A stretch of DNA of 12,522 bases from Sulfuricella sp. (GTDB lineage Bacteria; Pseudomonadota; Gammaproteobacteria; Burkholderiales; Sulfuricellaceae): assembly GCA_019911785.1 (NCBI GenBank), contig JAIOJM010000376.1, positions 1 to 12,522 of the forward strand, in the 5' to 3' direction. This document shows positions 6,598 to 12,522 of this stretch, in pieces; within the stretch, counting starts at the first letter, position 1, and every line of letters starts with the position of its first letter. A model generated the notes under the pieces. That model was given only the letters and a program-made list of their open reading frames with translations, was not told the DNA's origin and did no database searches. A program made the position numbers and the translations under genes.

Positions 6598-7947
6598 ATG
6601 CATTTCGCCCCAGCACTTACAGTCGAATCTCCGGTCCTCAGCGTCAGCGAACTGAACCACCGCGCGAAACAGCTGCTGGAGAGAAATTTCCCGCTGATGT
6701 GGATTTCCGGAGAAGTCTCCAACTTCATCGCCGCTGCGTCCGGCCACTGGTATTTTTCCCTCAAGGACAGCAATGCCCAGGTGCGCTGCGCGATGTTCCG
6801 CCACAAAAGCCAGTACCTCGACTGGCAGCCGCGCAACGGCGACCAGATCGAGGTGCGCGCCCTGGTCACCCTGTACGAACCGCGCGGCGAATATCAGCTT
6901 AACGTCGAAAACATCCGGCGCGCCGGATTGGGCGCGCTGTACGCAGCCTTCGGAAAGCTCAAGGCACGCCTGGAACAGGAAGGGCTGTTCGACGAAGCGC
7001 GCAAAAAACCCCTGCCCACCTTTCCCGGACAAATCGGCATCGTCACCTCCCCTGCCGCCGCCGCACTGCGCGACGTACTCACCACTCTGCGGCGGCGCAT
7101 GCCCTCGATTCCGGTCATCCTGTACCCCACCCCGGTGCAGGGCGAAGGCGCCGCGGCGAAAATCGCCGAAGCGATCCGCACTGCCGCCAGCCGGGCCGAA
7201 TGCGACGTACTGATCGTCTGCCGCGGCGGCGGCAGCATCGAAGACCTGTGGGCCTTCAACGAAGAAATCGTAGCGCGGGCGATCCATGCCTGCCCCATCC
7301 CGGTGGTCAGCGGCGTCGGCCACGAAACCGACTTTACCATCAGCGATTTCGTCGCCGACCGACGCGCCCCCACGCCGACTTCAGCGGCGGAACAGGCCAG
7401 CCCCAACCGCATCGACCTGCGGCACCGGATCGAGGCCATGCACAGCCGCCTGAACCGCCATCTGCGGCAAAAGCTGGAACAGCGCATGCAGCAGGTGGAT
7501 TACCTGTCGCGGCGGCTGGTCCATCCCGGCGAAAGGCTGAACGCACGCCTGACGCATCTGACCCACCTGGGCCAGCGCCTGAACAACAACGCCGGCCATG
7601 CCCTCGCCGAACGCGAATGGCATTTGCAGAAGCTGGCTCACCGCCTGGCAGCGGCCAAGCCCGACATCACCGCGCACGAAGCACGGCAGCGCGAACTGGC
7701 GCGACGCCTGCAACTTTCCCTGTCTCACCGGATGCAGGATTACCAAACGGGACTGCAACAGCTACAGGCCAACCTCGCCCACCTCAACCCGCAGTCAGTG
7801 CTAGAGCGCGGCTTCAGCATGGTGCGCTCGGCCGACGGGAAAATCGTCTACGACAGCCAGGAAATCGCAATGGATGAAGCGCTTTCCATCACCTTCGCAC
7901 GCGGCAGCGCCGTAGCCAGGGTAACGCGCAAGGAGGACGGGCGATGA
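6598..7947 (+). CDS. xseA: Exonuclease VII large subunit
   Basis: Catalytic subunit of exonuclease VII, which degrades single-stranded DNA to oligonucleotides in the cytosol in repair and recombination, working with several copies of the small subunit XseB. The 449 residues match the family length. An N-terminal OB-fold (about 14-115: [35 protein letters not shown]) is followed by the catalytic domain with [14 protein letters not shown] (147-160), [16 protein letters not shown] (208-223) and [27 protein letters not shown] (239-265). A long helical, coiled-coil-prone segment (about 268-395) and the end motif [14 protein letters not shown] complete it. ATG 6598-6600 has a poor ribosome site. 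No xseB is in the window; it commonly lies elsewhere. The stop overlaps an ATG that opens only 10 codons (7944-7976). Confidence 0.97.
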   Translation: MHFAPALTVESPVLSVSELNHRAKQLLERNFPLMWISGEVSNFIAAASGHWYFSLKDSNAQVRCAMFRHKSQYLDWQPRNGDQIEVRALVTLYEPRGEYQLNVENIRRAGLGALYAAFGKLKARLEQEGLFDEARKKPLPTFPGQIGIVTSPAAAALRDVLTTLRRRMPSIPVILYPTPVQGEGAAAKIAEAIRTAASRAECDVLIVCRGGGSIEDLWAFNEEIVARAIHACPIPVVSGVGHETDFTISDFVADRRAPTPTSAAEQASPNRIDLRHRIEAMHSRLNRHLRQKLEQRMQQVDYLSRRLVHPGERLNARLTHLTHLGQRLNNNAGHALAEREWHLQKLAHRLAAAKPDITAHEARQRELARRLQLSLSHRMQDYQTGLQQLQANLAHLNPQSVLERGFSMVRSADGKIVYDSQEIAMDEALSITFARGSAVARVTRKEDGR

Positions 7948-7976
7948 ATCCATTAGCCCAGATTGTCCATGTATGA
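7930..7976 (+). pseudogene. Possible stump of a gene once coupled to xseA
   Basis: A full AAGGAGG (7930-7936) stands 7 nt before ATG 7944-7946, which overlaps the xseA stop as ATGA. The frame reads [10 protein letters not shown] and stops at 7974-7976. This is textbook translational coupling leading into a frame that ends after 10 codons, inside a palindrome (7957-7986). The simplest reading is that a downstream gene was cut off by a deletion or insertion; a genuine 10-residue peptide is the alternative. Confidence 0.35.
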
Positions 7977-7986
7977 ATAATCTGGG
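7957..7986. repeat. CCCAGATT/AATCTGGG inverted repeat after xseA
   Basis: CCCAGATT (7957-7964) and AATCTGGG (7979-7986) form an 8-bp stem, extendable by a G-T and an A-T pair, around a 14-nt loop. It could act as a weak terminator for xseA, but no U-run follows. It may equally be a dispersed palindrome or insertion scar. Confidence 0.5.
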
Positions 7987-8013
7987 TTGAACGATGCTGT
8001 GCTGTTCGATGAG

Positions 8014-8042
8014 TTGACACAGGGGGCGTGGCTGGCGATGAT
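8014..8042 (+). promoter_or_regulatory. Candidate sigma70 promoter of the GGDEF/EAL gene
   Basis: A perfect TTGACA (8014-8019) is followed after 17 nt by GATGAT (8037-8042), four of six matches to TATAAT. The leader would be about 60 nt and would include a degenerate REP half (8073-8086), then AAGGA before the ATG at 8110. Confidence 0.45.
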
Positions 8043-8072
8043 AACGTAATAATGAGGCGCTTCAATTGCAGT

Positions 8073-8086
8073 CCGGAGGCCGCTCC
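8073..8086. repeat. Degenerate half REP element
   Basis: CCGGAGGCCGCTCC matches the right half of the REP arms at 6298-6318 (CTGGAGGCCGCTCC) with one change. No partner arm is found nearby, so it appears to be a single or decayed copy within the leader of the c-di-GMP gene. Confidence 0.5.
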
Positions 8087-8109
8087 AATGGAAATCGCGT
8101 AAGGAAATC

Positions 8110-10950
8110 ATGACCATTTCGCCAGAATCCGTCGCCACACCCCGCCGTTTATCGGTGAGCATCAAGCTGGGTGGGGTTTTCCTGCTGCTGGTGTCACTCG
8201 CCGCCGGTAACCTGTATTTAGCCGAGAGGCTGCACGATGGCATTGCGAATGTCGGCGGCATCATCAACCATAGCGGGCGGCTGCGCTATCTCTCCCAACA
8301 GATCGCCCTCCGTTCGGCCAGCTTCGTGCTGGAGCCGGATGCGGATGTCGGACAATTAGCGCGCGAGATGGAGAATGAATTCGAGCTGCATTACGCCAGG
8401 GTGGCACATGAGGTTGGGCAACTCCCCCTGTTGATGCACAGCACCGGAGACGATCTGGAAGATCGCCTGGAGCGGATCAGAAAAATCCGGCCATTCCAGC
8501 ATGCCGCGCTGGAGCGGGTGCTGGCGGGAGTCGACCAGGAAGCGCGGCGCGTACCCCAAGGTGCGGTAGCCGCCTATTCGGTGCTGCTGTTGCGGGAGAC
8601 CGATCGTTTGGTGAATGCCCTCGAAAAAGCTGCACAAACCGCCCACCAGCGGACGGATTTAATTATTTACTCGGTGCAGGCAGTGGAAGTCCTGCTGATG
8701 TTCTGGATCTTCTTCTACGTCCGCTCGCGGATCACCGTACCGATCCTCAAGCTGGCCGATTTCACCCGGCGTTTCGCCGCCGGCGAGCGTACCGTGCGCA
8801 TGGATTTCCATTCCAGCGACGAAATCGGCGAACTGGTGCTGACGTTCAACACCACTGCGGCGCAGACCGCCGAACTGATCGAGGAACTCGACAGCCGCGC
8901 GCGGGAAAACGCCATGCTGGCCGCCATTCTCGAAGCCACCACCGACCTCGTCGGTACTGCTTCCCCGGAAGGGCGCTGTCTTTATCTAAATCGTGCCGGG
9001 CGCAAGATGCTGGGGTTTGCCGAGGATGAAGATATTGGCCGTTGCACCATCGCCGATTTCTACCCGCCAGAGATAGCCGATCAAATTCTCCACTCCGCTC
9101 TGCCCGCTGCAGCGCAGTCCGGGTCGTGGACCGGGGAGAGCATGCTGCGCTCGCGCACCGGAGCAGAGATTCCGGTGTCGCAGGTGACCATCGCCCACAA
9201 GGGAGAGGACGGCGCGGTAGATTACTATTCCACTATCATGCGCGACACAACGCATTTCAAGACGCTGGAGCATCGCCTGCAATCCTCGCTCGATTTCCAT
9301 CTCAAACTGATGCAGGATTTCCCCAACCCGATCTGGCGCATCAACAAGGAAAGCAAGTGCGATTATGTCAACCACGCCTGGCTGGAATTCACCGGTCGCG
9401 CGCTGGAGCAGGAACTGGGCGACGGTTGGGCCGACGGCATACACCCTGAAGATCGTGAACACAGCCTCGGCACCTTCCTTTCCGCCTTCAACCGGCGCGA
9501 GCCGTTCACCATGGAATACCGCATGCACCATCGCGACGGCAGTTACCATTGGCTGCTGGATCACGGCGCGCCTTATACCGATTTGGACGGCGAGTTCGCC
9601 GGCTATCTCGGCACCTGTTACGACATCGAGGAACGCAGGCAGTACCAGTCCCAGCTCGAATACCAGGCACAGCACGACGCGCTCACCGGCCTGCCGAACC
9701 GCAACCTGCTCGCCGACCGGATCAATCAGATGATCAGTCACGCACACCGCCATGGCAATCTAGTGGGGGTGCTGTTCCTCGACCTCGACAATTTCAAGGT
9801 GATCAACGACAGCCTCGGTCACGAAGTCGGCGACCAGATCCTCAAGGAGGTTGGCGGGCGCCTTGTCGCCGCCGTGCGCGAGGGCGACACCGTGGCACGC
9901 TACGGCGGCGACGAATTCGTTATCGTGCTGGCCGACATGGCACAGGAAGAGGATGTGGTGAATGCCACCCGCAAGCTGATGGCGGCGATGACGGCATCCT
10001 TCACCGTTGACGGGCGCGATATCGCGGTCACCGCCAGCCTCGGTGTGGCGATCTGCCCGCGCGATGGCGAAGATCAGGTGATCCTGCTGCGCAACGCCGA
10101 TACCGCGCTGTACCGCGCCAAGGAAGCGGGACGCAACACCTTCCAGTTTTACGCAGCGGAAATGAATCAACGGTTGCTGGCGCGCCTCAACCTGGAAAGG
10201 GATTTGCGCCAGGCACTGGAGCGCGGCGAGTTCCTGCTCCACTACCAGCCCCAGGTGGATCTTGCCAGCGGTGCGATTATCGGTGCCGAGGCACTGGTGC
10301 GCTGGCGTCAACCGGAGCGGGGCATCGTCTTCCCCGGAGAATTCATTCCGCTGGCGGAGGAAACCGGCCTGATCGTGCCGCTGGGCGAATGGGTGCTCAG
10401 GGAAGCCTGTCGCCAGGCACGGGCATGGCGCGATGCCGGGTTGCCGGAGATATCCATGTCAGTCAACCTTTCCGCGCGCCAGTTCCGCGCGCCCGGCCTG
10501 AAGCAGACCATCCTCGACGTGTTGGCGGGAACCGGGCTGGAAGCGCGTTGGCTTGAACTGGAAATCACCGAAAGCATGGTGATGCACGACCCGGAAGGCG
10601 CCATCGCGGTGATGGGCGAACTGGAAAAGCACGGCATCACCTTTGCCATGGACGATTTCGGCACCGGCTATTCCTCGCTCAATTACCTCAAGCGTTTCCC
10701 CATCCACAGGCTCAAGATCGACCAGTCTTTCGTGCGCAACATCGCCACCGATCCGGATGATGCCGCCATCGCCACCGCGGTGATCGAGTTGGCGCGCGGC
10801 CTGAAACTGAAAGTCATCGCCGAGGGCGTAGAAACCGAAGTGCAGCGCGACTTCCTGCGCGCGCACCGGTGCGACGAGATGCAGGGCTATTTCTTCAGCC
10901 GTCCCGTTCCGGCGGAGGAGATGGTTACCCTGTTGATCGCCAACAAGTAG
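8110..10950 (+). CDS. Membrane c-di-GMP enzyme: PilJ/NarX-like sensor, HAMP, two PAS, GGDEF and EAL
   Basis: Inner-membrane signalling protein that likely makes and/or breaks cyclic di-GMP in response to a periplasmic and a PAS-bound signal. The 946 residues, in order: membrane span about 18-36; periplasmic helical region containing [12 protein letters not shown] (55-66), which resembles the P-box of NarX and PilJ-type sensors; second span about 184-205; HAMP about 206-257; PAS about 267-385 and about 393-512; GGDEF from [10 protein letters not shown] (522) with intact GGDEF 599-603 and inhibitory site REGD 590-593; EAL with E727-A728-L729, [21 protein letters not shown] (848-856) and EGVET. 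All key residues of both domains are present, so both activities are possible; which one dominates cannot be read. ATG 8110-8112 has AAGGA upstream. The TAG stop lies within a REP element, so the last residues may have been set by its insertion. Confidence 0.95.
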   Translation: MTISPESVATPRRLSVSIKLGGVFLLLVSLAAGNLYLAERLHDGIANVGGIINHSGRLRYLSQQIALRSASFVLEPDADVGQLAREMENEFELHYARVAHEVGQLPLLMHSTGDDLEDRLERIRKIRPFQHAALERVLAGVDQEARRVPQGAVAAYSVLLLRETDRLVNALEKAAQTAHQRTDLIIYSVQAVEVLLMFWIFFYVRSRITVPILKLADFTRRFAAGERTVRMDFHSSDEIGELVLTFNTTAAQTAELIEELDSRARENAMLAAILEATTDLVGTASPEGRCLYLNRAGRKMLGFAEDEDIGRCTIADFYPPEIADQILHSALPAAAQSGSWTGESMLRSRTGAEIPVSQVTIAHKGEDGAVDYYSTIMRDTTHFKTLEHRLQSSLDFHLKLMQDFPNPIWRINKESKCDYVNHAWLEFTGRALEQELGDGWADGIHPEDREHSLGTFLSAFNRREPFTMEYRMHHRDGSYHWLLDHGAPYTDLDGEFAGYLGTCYDIEERRQYQSQLEYQAQHDALTGLPNRNLLADRINQMISHAHRHGNLVGVLFLDLDNFKVINDSLGHEVGDQILKEVGGRLVAAVREGDTVARYGGDEFVIVLADMAQEEDVVNATRKLMAAMTASFTVDGRDIAVTASLGVAICPRDGEDQVILLRNADTALYRAKEAGRNTFQFYAAEMNQRLLARLNLERDLRQALERGEFLLHYQPQVDLASGAIIGAEALVRWRQPERGIVFPGEFIPLAEETGLIVPLGEWVLREACRQARAWRDAGLPEISMSVNLSARQFRAPGLKQTILDVLAGTGLEARWLELEITESMVMHDPEGAIAVMGELEKHGITFAMDDFGTGYSSLNYLKRFPIHRLKIDQSFVRNIATDPDDAAIATAVIELARGLKLKVIAEGVETEVQRDFLRAHRCDEMQGYFFSRPVPAEEMVTLLIANK

Positions 10951-11002
10951 GAGCGACCTCCAGGTCGCGATTTTCGGTGGATCGCGACCTGGAGGTCGCT
11001 CC
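10947..11002. repeat. REP-like inverted pair between the c-di-GMP gene and miaA
   Basis: The left arm 10947-10970 begins GTAGGAGCGACCTCCAGG and ends CGCGA. The right arm 10982-11002 is its reverse complement over 21 bases, and the spacer is TTTTCGGTGGA. Each arm holds the inner palindrome GACCTCCAGGTC. The TAG at 10948-10950 inside the left arm is the stop codon of the upstream gene. The pair lies in the convergent gap with miaA and could act as a bidirectional transcription barrier. Confidence 0.9.
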
Positions 11003-11007
11003 ACAAA

Positions 11008-11022
11008 TGCACCTTTGGTGCA
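11008..11022. terminator. Small hairpin downstream of miaA
   Basis: TGCACC and GGTGCA form a 6-bp stem with a 3-nt loop. On the minus strand it follows the miaA stop by about 30 nt and is trailed by TTTG; on the plus strand by GAAAA. The U-run is too short for a confident intrinsic terminator. Confidence 0.3.
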
Positions 11023-11053
11023 GAAAAGGAATTAGCCCTCCGGGAGAAGGGAA

Positions 11054-12076
11054 TCATGTCGCCAGGCAGACTTCCAGCCAGTCGAATACCGCTGTTTCCA
11101 GATTCCGCTCCAGGCAGTCAAACTCTTTCACCCCCTCCATGCCGCGCAGCCAGGTCAGCTGCCGCTTCGCCAGCTGGCGCGTGGCGGCGATGCCTTTCTC
11201 GCGCAGCTCGGTCAGATCGAATTCTCCGTCCAGGTACTGCCAGGCCTGGCGGTAGCCGACGCAGCGCATCGAAGGCAGGGAAAGATCGAGCGCATCATCC
11301 TGCCTCAACCGCTCCACTTCCTCGATCAGACCCTGCGCCAGCATGGCGTCGAAACGCTGGGCGATGCGCTGGTGCAGTACGGCCCGGTCGCCCGGCAGCA
11401 GGGCCAGGGCATGGATGTTATAGGGCAGGTCGGCAGCGGCGTCCTTTTCGAGCAGCGAGGACATCGTCTGGCCGCTGAGTATGCACACCTCAAGCGCTCG
11501 CTGGATGCGCTGCGCATCGGCGGGATTGAGGCGCGCCGCAGTGGCCGGGTCGAGCCGGGCGAGTTCCGCATGCACGGCGGGCCAGCCGCTTTCGGCGGCC
11601 ATTGCATCGATGCTGGCGCGGACAGCCGGATCGGCTTGAGGCAGATCGTTCAGCCCCTGCCGCAGCGCCTTGAAATACAGCATGGTGCCGCCCACCAGCA
11701 GGGGAATGTGACCGCGCGCGGTGATCTCCGCCATCAGCCGCAGCGCGTCCTGGCGGAACTGCGCGGCGGAATAGCTTTGGGTCGGATCGAGGATGTCGAT
11801 CAGGTGGTGCGGCGCCGCCGCCAAGGTTCCAGCATCGGGCTTGGCGGTGCCGATGTCCATGCCGCGATAGACCATCGCCGAATCCACGCTGATGATCTCG
11901 CACGGCAGGCGCTGCACCAGATCGACCGCCACGCCGGTCTTCCCGCTGGCAGTGGGGCCCATGAGGAAGATTGCCGGGGGAAGATTTGTAGGAGCGACCT
12001 CCAGGTCGCGACATTCGGTGGATCGCGACCTGGAGGTCGCTCCTACAAGGGTATAATCCGGAATCATGCCACCCAT
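11054..12076 (-). CDS. miaA: tRNA dimethylallyltransferase with REP-encoded N-terminal insert
   Basis: Transfers a dimethylallyl group to A37 of tRNAs reading UNN codons, which aids translation fidelity; cytosolic. The 340 residues contain the P-loop GPTASGKT (40-47), [18 protein letters not shown] (63-80), [47 protein letters not shown] and [10 protein letters not shown]. Relatives start about 5-15 residues before the strand [13 protein letters not shown]; here there are about 34. Residues 10-30 are the translation of a REP inverted pair (11987-12047). The first ATG (12074-12076) touches the mutL stop, and a second follows three codons later. The only later ATG before the P-loop is M39 itself, which would remove the first strand, so the insert is very likely translated. 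mutL-miaA order is common and implies cotranscription. Confidence 0.95.
   Translation of the reverse strand: MGGMIPDYTLVGATSRSRSTECRDLEVAPTNLPPAIFLMGPTASGKTGVAVDLVQRLPCEIISVDSAMVYRGMDIGTAKPDAGTLAAAPHHLIDILDPTQSYSAAQFRQDALRLMAEITARGHIPLLVGGTMLYFKALRQGLNDLPQADPAVRASIDAMAAESGWPAVHAELARLDPATAARLNPADAQRIQRALEVCILSGQTMSSLLEKDAAADLPYNIHALALLPGDRAVLHQRIAQRFDAMLAQGLIEEVERLRQDDALDLSLPSMRCVGYRQAWQYLDGEFDLTELREKGIAATRQLAKRQLTWLRGMEGVKEFDCLERNLETAVFDWLEVCLAT
11987..12047. repeat. REP-like inverted pair inside the 5' end of miaA
   Basis: Perfect 25-bp arms (11987-12011 and 12023-12047; start TGTAGGAGCGACC) surround the 11-nt spacer CATTCGGTGGA. Arms and nine of the spacer bases match the copy at 10947-11002, in the same orientation. 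It is open in the miaA frame and contributes residues such as [18 protein letters not shown]. Confidence 0.92.
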
Positions 12077-12522
12077 CTATTTCCCCCGCATGAACAGCCG
12101 GTCCAGTTCTTCCATGGAAATCTCGCGCCAGGTGGGGCGGCCATGATTGCACTGGTCGGCGCGCTCGGTGGCCTCCATTTCACGCAGCAAGGCATTCATT
12201 TCCGGCACGGCCAGTTTTCGGTTGGCGCGCACCGAAGCATGGCAGGCCAGCGTGGCGAGCAGTTCGTTGCGCCGCTCGGCAAGCACCCGGTCGGCGCCGA
12301 ACTCGCGCAATTCCTTGAGCAGATCGCGTGCCAGCAGGACCGGATCGGCATCCTGCAGCAGCGCCGGCAGCGCCCGCACCGCCAGCGTGGTCGGCGACAG
12401 CATGGCGATGTCGAAACCCAGCGCGCCGAATGCGGCGGCATGCTCCTCGGCCGCGGCGACATCCAGCGCCCCGGCATGGAACGACACCGGGATCAGCAGC
12501 GGCTGCATGGCGACGGCGCGAT
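12077..12522 (-). CDS. mutL: DNA mismatch repair protein MutL, C-terminal part only
   Basis: MutL couples mismatch recognition by MutS to strand cutting and removal. Only the last 148 codons are in the window, reading RAVAMQPLLIPVSF onward; the ATPase domain lies beyond the right edge. The visible part is the C-terminal dimerisation domain: LGFDIAMLSPTTLAVRALPALL, LATLACHASVRANRKLAVPEMNALL and CNHGRPTWREISMEELDRLFMRGK at the end. ACHASVR and CNHGRPTW correspond to the conserved ACH and C-x-HGRP segments of the family. The stop TAG 12077-12079 directly abuts the miaA ATG. The Met at 12506-12508 is internal, not a start. Whether this MutL has its own endonuclease motif cannot be judged from this fragment. 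Confidence 0.95.
   Translation of the reverse strand, partial: RAVAMQPLLIPVSFHAGALDVAAAEEHAAAFGALGFDIAMLSPTTLAVRALPALLQDADPVLLARDLLKELREFGADRVLAERRNELLATLACHASVRANRKLAVPEMNALLREMEATERADQCNHGRPTWREISMEELDRLFMRGK

Noticed and set aside
6361..6600. Chromosomal replication origin
   Set aside because: Only a few DnaA-box-like sites and no dnaA, dnaN, gidA or parAB nearby; kept only as a regulatory or titration candidate.
7200..7877. Plus-strand frame of 225 codons within xseA
   Set aside because: Arg/Pro-rich out-of-frame shadow typical of GC-rich genes; xseA motifs occupy the correct frame.
12052..12057. TATAAT on the plus strand near the mutL/miaA junction
   Set aside because: No plus-strand gene follows and no -35 stands at proper distance (a REP arm lies there); the bases are part of the miaA coding sequence.

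Overview
The window reads as a housekeeping stretch of a betaproteobacterial chromosome, most likely from the Nitrosomonadales or a relative. This is inferred from protein flavour and gene order (exbB-exbD-lpxK-Trm112-kdsB-adk, PPi-dependent phosphofructokinase, divergent xseA), moderately high GC, Gram-negative lipid A/KDO genes and a zinc-free adenylate kinase LID. No tRNA, rRNA, CRISPR array or insertion-sequence transposase was seen.

Left part (1-5412, minus strand). Transcription runs right to left: exbB, exbD, lpxK, a Trm112-family zinc-ribbon protein, kdsB, then adk, a small unknown gene and pfp (cut by the window edge). The genes overlap or abut from exbB to the Trm112 gene. A candidate promoter precedes exbB, and a good sigma70-type site precedes adk, so adk-unknown-pfp can be a separate unit. 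The first part serves the cell envelope (proton channel, lipid A 4'-kinase, CMP-KDO synthesis); the second serves nucleotide and glycolytic energy metabolism.

Middle (5413-8109, plus strand). A two-gene toxin-antitoxin module (ribbon-helix-helix antitoxin and RelE/ParE toxin) is divergent from exbB. A 473-bp non-coding stretch follows, with a REP-like palindrome, an inverted pair of DnaA-box-like sites and an AT-rich part. Next comes xseA (exonuclease VII large subunit). The xseA stop codon overlaps a well-placed ATG with a strong ribosome binding site, but that reading frame is only 10 codons long and looks like the stump of a lost gene.

Right part (8110-12522). A 946-residue membrane c-di-GMP enzyme (PilJ/NarX-like sensor, HAMP, two PAS, GGDEF, EAL) is on the plus strand. 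It converges on miaA and the 3' end of mutL on the minus strand.

The genes themselves are ordinary; the unusual signal lies in small repeats that have entered or edged genes. Two near-identical REP-type inverted pairs bracket miaA. One supplies the stop codon of the c-di-GMP gene, and the other is read in frame as about 20 residues near the N-terminus of MiaA. Four 7-bp tandem repeats lie inside kdsB, and a perfect 28-bp hairpin lies between the Trm112 gene and kdsB.
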